NCBI RefSeq assembly: GCF_900102335.1
Contig: NZ_FNBM01000008.1
Coordinates: 168,908 to 232,907 of the forward strand
Reading direction: 5' to 3'
Length of the DNA: 64,000 nucleotides
Source of the DNA: Phytopseudomonas seleniipraecipitans
GTDB taxonomy: Bacteria; Pseudomonadota; Gammaproteobacteria; Pseudomonadales; Pseudomonadaceae
The notes under the pieces were generated by a model, which was not told the origin of the DNA, did no database searches, and saw only the letters and a list, made by a program, of their open reading frames with translations. Both the position numbers and the translations under genes were made by a program. Of this stretch, positions 61,269-64,000 are shown one piece after another; position 1 is the first letter of the stretch, and the number at the start of each line of letters is the position of its first letter.

Positions 61269-62264
61269 ATGTTCAAATTCACTGCCAAGGCACTGGTCTG
61301 TGCCCTGTCGCTGAGCATCGCCGGCCTGGCCCAGGCTGCCGACCCGATCAGCATCAAGTTCTCTCACGTAGTTGCCGAGCACACGCCGAAAGGCCAGGGT
61401 GCCATGCTGTTCAAGAAGCTCGTTGAAGAGCGCATGGCCGGCAAGGTGACCGTGCAGGTCTACCCGAACTCCTCGCTGTTTGGCGACGGCAAGGAAATGG
61501 AAGCACTGTTGCTGGGCGACGTGCAGATCATTGCCCCGTCTCTGGCCAAGTTCGAGCACTACACCAAGCAGATCCAGATTTTCGACCTGCCGTTCCTGTT
61601 CAACGACATCAACGCCGTCGACCGCTTCCAGCAAAGCCCTGAAGGCAAATCCCTGCTGACCAGCATGGAAAGCAAAGGCATCACCGGCCTGGGCTACTGG
61701 CACAACGGCATGAAGCAGCTGTCAGCCAACAAGAAACTGGTCGAGCCCAAAGACGCTCGCGGTTTGAAATTCCGCGTACAGGCTTCTGCCGTACTGGACG
61801 AGCAGTTCAAGGCCCTGCGCGCTGCGCCGCGTAAGATGAGCTTCGCCGAGGTGTACCAAGGCCTGCAGACCGGTGTGGTCAACGGTGCCGAGAACCCCTA
61901 CTCGAACATCTACAGCCAGAAGATGCACGAAGTGCAGAAGTTCATCACCGAGTCCGACCACGGCGTGCTGGACTACATGGTGATCACCAACACCAAGTTC
62001 TGGGACGGCCTGCCGGAAGACATCCGCACCGAACTGACCGCTATCCTGGCTGAGGTCACCGTCGAGGTGAACAAGCAGGCAGGCGAGCTGAACCAGAAAG
62101 ACAAGCAGCGCATCCTCGATGCAGGCACCACTGAAATCGTCACCCTGACTCCTGAGCAGCGTGAAGAGTGGCGCGAAGCCATGCGCCCAGTGTGGAAGAA
62201 GTTCGAAGGCGAGATCGGTGCTGATCTGATCAAAGCTGCAGAAGCTTCCAACAAAGCCAACTAA
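61269..62264 (+). CDS. dctP: TRAP transporter C4-dicarboxylate-binding protein
   Basis: 331 residues. Signal peptide ending AGLAQA, then the DctP fold (IKFSHVVAEHTPKGQGA; the substrate Arg is likely in GLKFRVQAS). Periplasmic receptor for succinate, malate and fumarate. The start follows AGAGGAAG; the upstream 80 codons of open frame include the promoter and are not coding. Confidence 0.95.
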   Translation: MFKFTAKALVCALSLSIAGLAQAADPISIKFSHVVAEHTPKGQGAMLFKKLVEERMAGKVTVQVYPNSSLFGDGKEMEALLLGDVQIIAPSLAKFEHYTKQIQIFDLPFLFNDINAVDRFQQSPEGKSLLTSMESKGITGLGYWHNGMKQLSANKKLVEPKDARGLKFRVQASAVLDEQFKALRAAPRKMSFAEVYQGLQTGVVNGAENPYSNIYSQKMHEVQKFITESDHGVLDYMVITNTKFWDGLPEDIRTELTAILAEVTVEVNKQAGELNQKDKQRILDAGTTEIVTLTPEQREEWREAMRPVWKKFEGEIGADLIKAAEASNKAN

Positions 62265-62275
62265 GGCTGACCTCC

Positions 62276-62304
62276 GGCGGCGATTCCTGAGCGGGATCGC
62301 CGCC
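62276..62304 (+). terminator. Stem-loop between dctP and dctQ
   Basis: GGCGGCGAT and ATCGCCGCC form a perfect 9-bp stem with an 11-nt loop, 11 bp after the dctP stop and without a T-tract. It probably stabilises or attenuates, giving more binding protein than membrane subunits, as is common in TRAP and ABC operons. Confidence 0.65.
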
Positions 62305-62409
62305 CGCTTCACCGACAGAGATCCGACCGATAACTTCATTGAGGTTGTCGCGCGGTGTGCTGCTGTCCTATTCGTCGCTTCGCGACCGCTTTATTGACGG
62401 AGAAAACCC

Positions 62410-63048
62410 ATGCACGCTGTCGCTCGTGTCTGGAACCAACTCGAGGAAATACTGGTGGCGTTCCTGCTTGCAGGCATGACCCTGGTGACCTTCTCGTACG
62501 TGGTTTTCAACAACCTCTACGGTGTTTTCTATTCCCTGGGTGATTCGCTGCCGTTCGCCAACGATGCGATGTTCAGCATCGGCGACAGCATCCTCTATGT
62601 CGCCCAGGAAATGACGTGGAGCGTGGCCCTCACCAAGGCCATGTTCGGCTGGCTGATCTTCGTCGGCCTGGCCTGGGGCGTGCGCATCGGCGCGCACATC
62701 GGTGTCGACCTGCTGGTCCGCCAATTCAGCCCCGCCAATCAACGTTTGATGGCCATCCTCGCGCTGCTCATCTGCCTTGGCTACTGCGCCCTGATGACCT
62801 ACTCCAGCGAGCAATGGGTTTCCGTGCTGTACACCGTCGGCACCGGCGCCGAGGACTTGGATCGCTTCGGTGTTCGCCAGTGGCACATCGTGATGATCGT
62901 ACCGATCGGTTTCGCCCTGATGTTCTTGCGCTTCCTGCAGATATTCATTCGTGTATTGCAGGGCAAGCAGCAAGGCATGGGCCTGCACAGTGAAGTGGAC
63001 GACGCCGTGAAACTGGCTGAAACCGACAAGGCGGAGACCACCAAATGA
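62410..63048 (+). CDS. dctQ: TRAP transporter small membrane subunit
   Basis: 212 residues with four membrane helices (LVAFLLAGMTLVTFSYVVF, MFGWLIFVGLAWGVRIG, LMAILALLICLGYCALMTY, IVMIVPIGFALMFLRFL). This is longer than minimal DctQ proteins but normal for the Pseudomonas DctQ type. Overlaps dctM by 4 bp. Confidence 0.93.
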   Translation: MHAVARVWNQLEEILVAFLLAGMTLVTFSYVVFNNLYGVFYSLGDSLPFANDAMFSIGDSILYVAQEMTWSVALTKAMFGWLIFVGLAWGVRIGAHIGVDLLVRQFSPANQRLMAILALLICLGYCALMTYSSEQWVSVLYTVGTGAEDLDRFGVRQWHIVMIVPIGFALMFLRFLQIFIRVLQGKQQGMGLHSEVDDAVKLAETDKAETTK

Positions 63049-64000
63049 CCATTACCTTCCTGTTCGTCGCCTTGTTCGTGCTGATGTTTATCGGCATTCC
63101 CGTGGCGATTTCCCTGGGTTTGTCCGGGGCCATGACTATCCTGTTCTTCAGCAACGACTCGGTACGTTCGCTGGCGATCAAACTGTTCGAAACCAGCGAG
63201 CACTACACGCTGCTGGCGATTCCGTTCTTCCTGCTGTCCGGCGCATTCATGACCAGCGGCGGCGTGGCCCGTCGTCTGATCGATTTCGCCAACGCCTGCG
63301 TCGGCCACATCAAGGGTGGCCTGGCCATCGCCGCGATCATGGCGTGCATGCTGTTCGCCGCGCTGAGCGGCTCGTCCCCGGCCACGGTGGCAGCGGTCGG
63401 CTCGATCGTCATCGCCGGCATGGTGCGCTCCGGTTACACCAAGGATTTCGCCGCTGGTATCGTCTGTAACGCTGGCACACTGGGCATCCTGATCCCGCCG
63501 TCGATCGTCATGGTGGTATTCGCCACCGCGACCGAAACCTCGGTGGGCAAGCTGTTCATGGCCGGTGTGGTGCCAGGCTTGCTGCTCGGGCTGGTATTGA
63601 TGGTGACCATCTACATCATGGCCCGCGTGAAGAACATGCCATCGCTGCCCCGCGCCTCGATGAAGGAAATCCTCGTCGCCGGCCGCAAGGCAGGCTGGGG
63701 CTTGCTGCTGATCGTGATCATCCTCGGCGGCATCTACTCGGGCATGTTCACCCCGACCGAAGCGGCTGCCGTGGCGGCTGTTTATGCGGCGTTCGTGGCG
63801 ATCTTCGTCTACAAGGACATGACCATCCGCGAGTGCCCGAAGGTGATCATCGAGGCCGGCAAGCTGAGCGTGGTGCTGATGTTCATCATCGCCAACGCCA
63901 TGCTGTTCGCCCACGTGCTGACTACCGAGCAGATCCCGCAGTCGATCACCAGCTGGGTCGTCGAGCAGGGCTTCAGCCCGATCGAGTTCCTGATCGTGGT
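63045..64000 (+). CDS. dctM: TRAP transporter large permease subunit (3' end beyond window)
   Basis: Open from ATG 63045 to the window edge, about 318 residues visible of an expected 425 or so. Hydrophobic throughout, beginning MTITFLFVALFVLMFIGIPV. Conserved FAALSGSSPATVAAVGSI and GTLGILIPPSIVMV regions match DctM. It forms the transport channel with DctQ. Confidence 0.94.
   Translation, partial: MTITFLFVALFVLMFIGIPVAISLGLSGAMTILFFSNDSVRSLAIKLFETSEHYTLLAIPFFLLSGAFMTSGGVARRLIDFANACVGHIKGGLAIAAIMACMLFAALSGSSPATVAAVGSIVIAGMVRSGYTKDFAAGIVCNAGTLGILIPPSIVMVVFATATETSVGKLFMAGVVPGLLLGLVLMVTIYIMARVKNMPSLPRASMKEILVAGRKAGWGLLLIVIILGGIYSGMFTPTEAAAVAAVYAAFVAIFVYKDMTIRECPKVIIEAGKLSVVLMFIIANAMLFAHVLTTEQIPQSITSWVVEQGFSPIEFLIV

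Overview
The window is high-GC Gammaproteobacterial DNA that reads as a Pseudomonas chromosome. The evidence is the assimilatory NirBD operon, a RIO-type kinase, Ada, a thiolase/FabG4/MaoC cluster, the rml genes, DctBD with a TRAP transporter, and an Rsm-type small RNA. I place it nearer the P. mendocina / P. alcaligenes side of the genus than P. syringae, but only from general impression. No tRNA, rRNA, CRISPR array or complete insertion sequence was seen.

Layout. 1-5200 (minus): nitrite assimilation (nirB, nirD, a formate/nitrite-family channel, a PP2C phosphatase-kinase fusion running off the edge). It sits behind a sigma-54 promoter and a leader with an intrinsic terminator that looks like a NasT-type antitermination switch. 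5200-15100: RIO kinase, Ada, a fatty-acyl module, a MazG-like pyrophosphohydrolase, CmoM and two DUF4136 lipoproteins. 15071-23767: an SdiA-regulated-type protein, then a light-sensing cluster of bacteriophytochrome kinase, response regulator and two hybrid kinases. 23873-29354: a small membrane protein, an MFS exporter, a purine permease, a 1.1-kb array of about 170-bp repeats, and trmA.

29554-51330 is the most interesting part: a near-complete non-flagellar type III secretion system (T3SS). It has sctRSTUV, sctJ, sctD, sctI, sctK, sctL, sctN, sctO, sctQ and a secretin split into two genes (an N-domain protein and a separate CpaC/Tad-like secretin). A TadD-like TPR lipoprotein gene faces the other way between the two secretin halves, and a CpaD-like lipoprotein gene is present. 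This is the rhizobial (Rhc) architecture, not the Hrp1/Hrp2 or Ysc type. A 1129-residue HrpK/HrpF-NolX-like candidate translocon protein and a shortened winged-helix/ATPase regulator lie at the sctU end. Three oddities stand out. SctU lacks the NPTH self-cleavage motif and no needle-length (SctP) gene is visible. A small inverted-repeat element is inserted between sctQ and sctR, supplying the sctQ stop codon and abutting the sctR start. The first operon is preceded by three tandem 10-bp repeats.

Next to the T3SS (about 51607-51718) is an unannotated small RNA gene with four successive GGA-loop hairpins and a terminator, the hallmark of the RsmX/Y/Z family that titrates RsmA/CsrA. 51744-64000 is housekeeping: GNAT, DUF4345, DUF411, a YpfJ-type metallopeptidase, rmlBACD for dTDP-L-rhamnose, and dctBD driving a sigma-54 promoter of dctPQM for C4-dicarboxylate uptake (dctM is cut by the edge).
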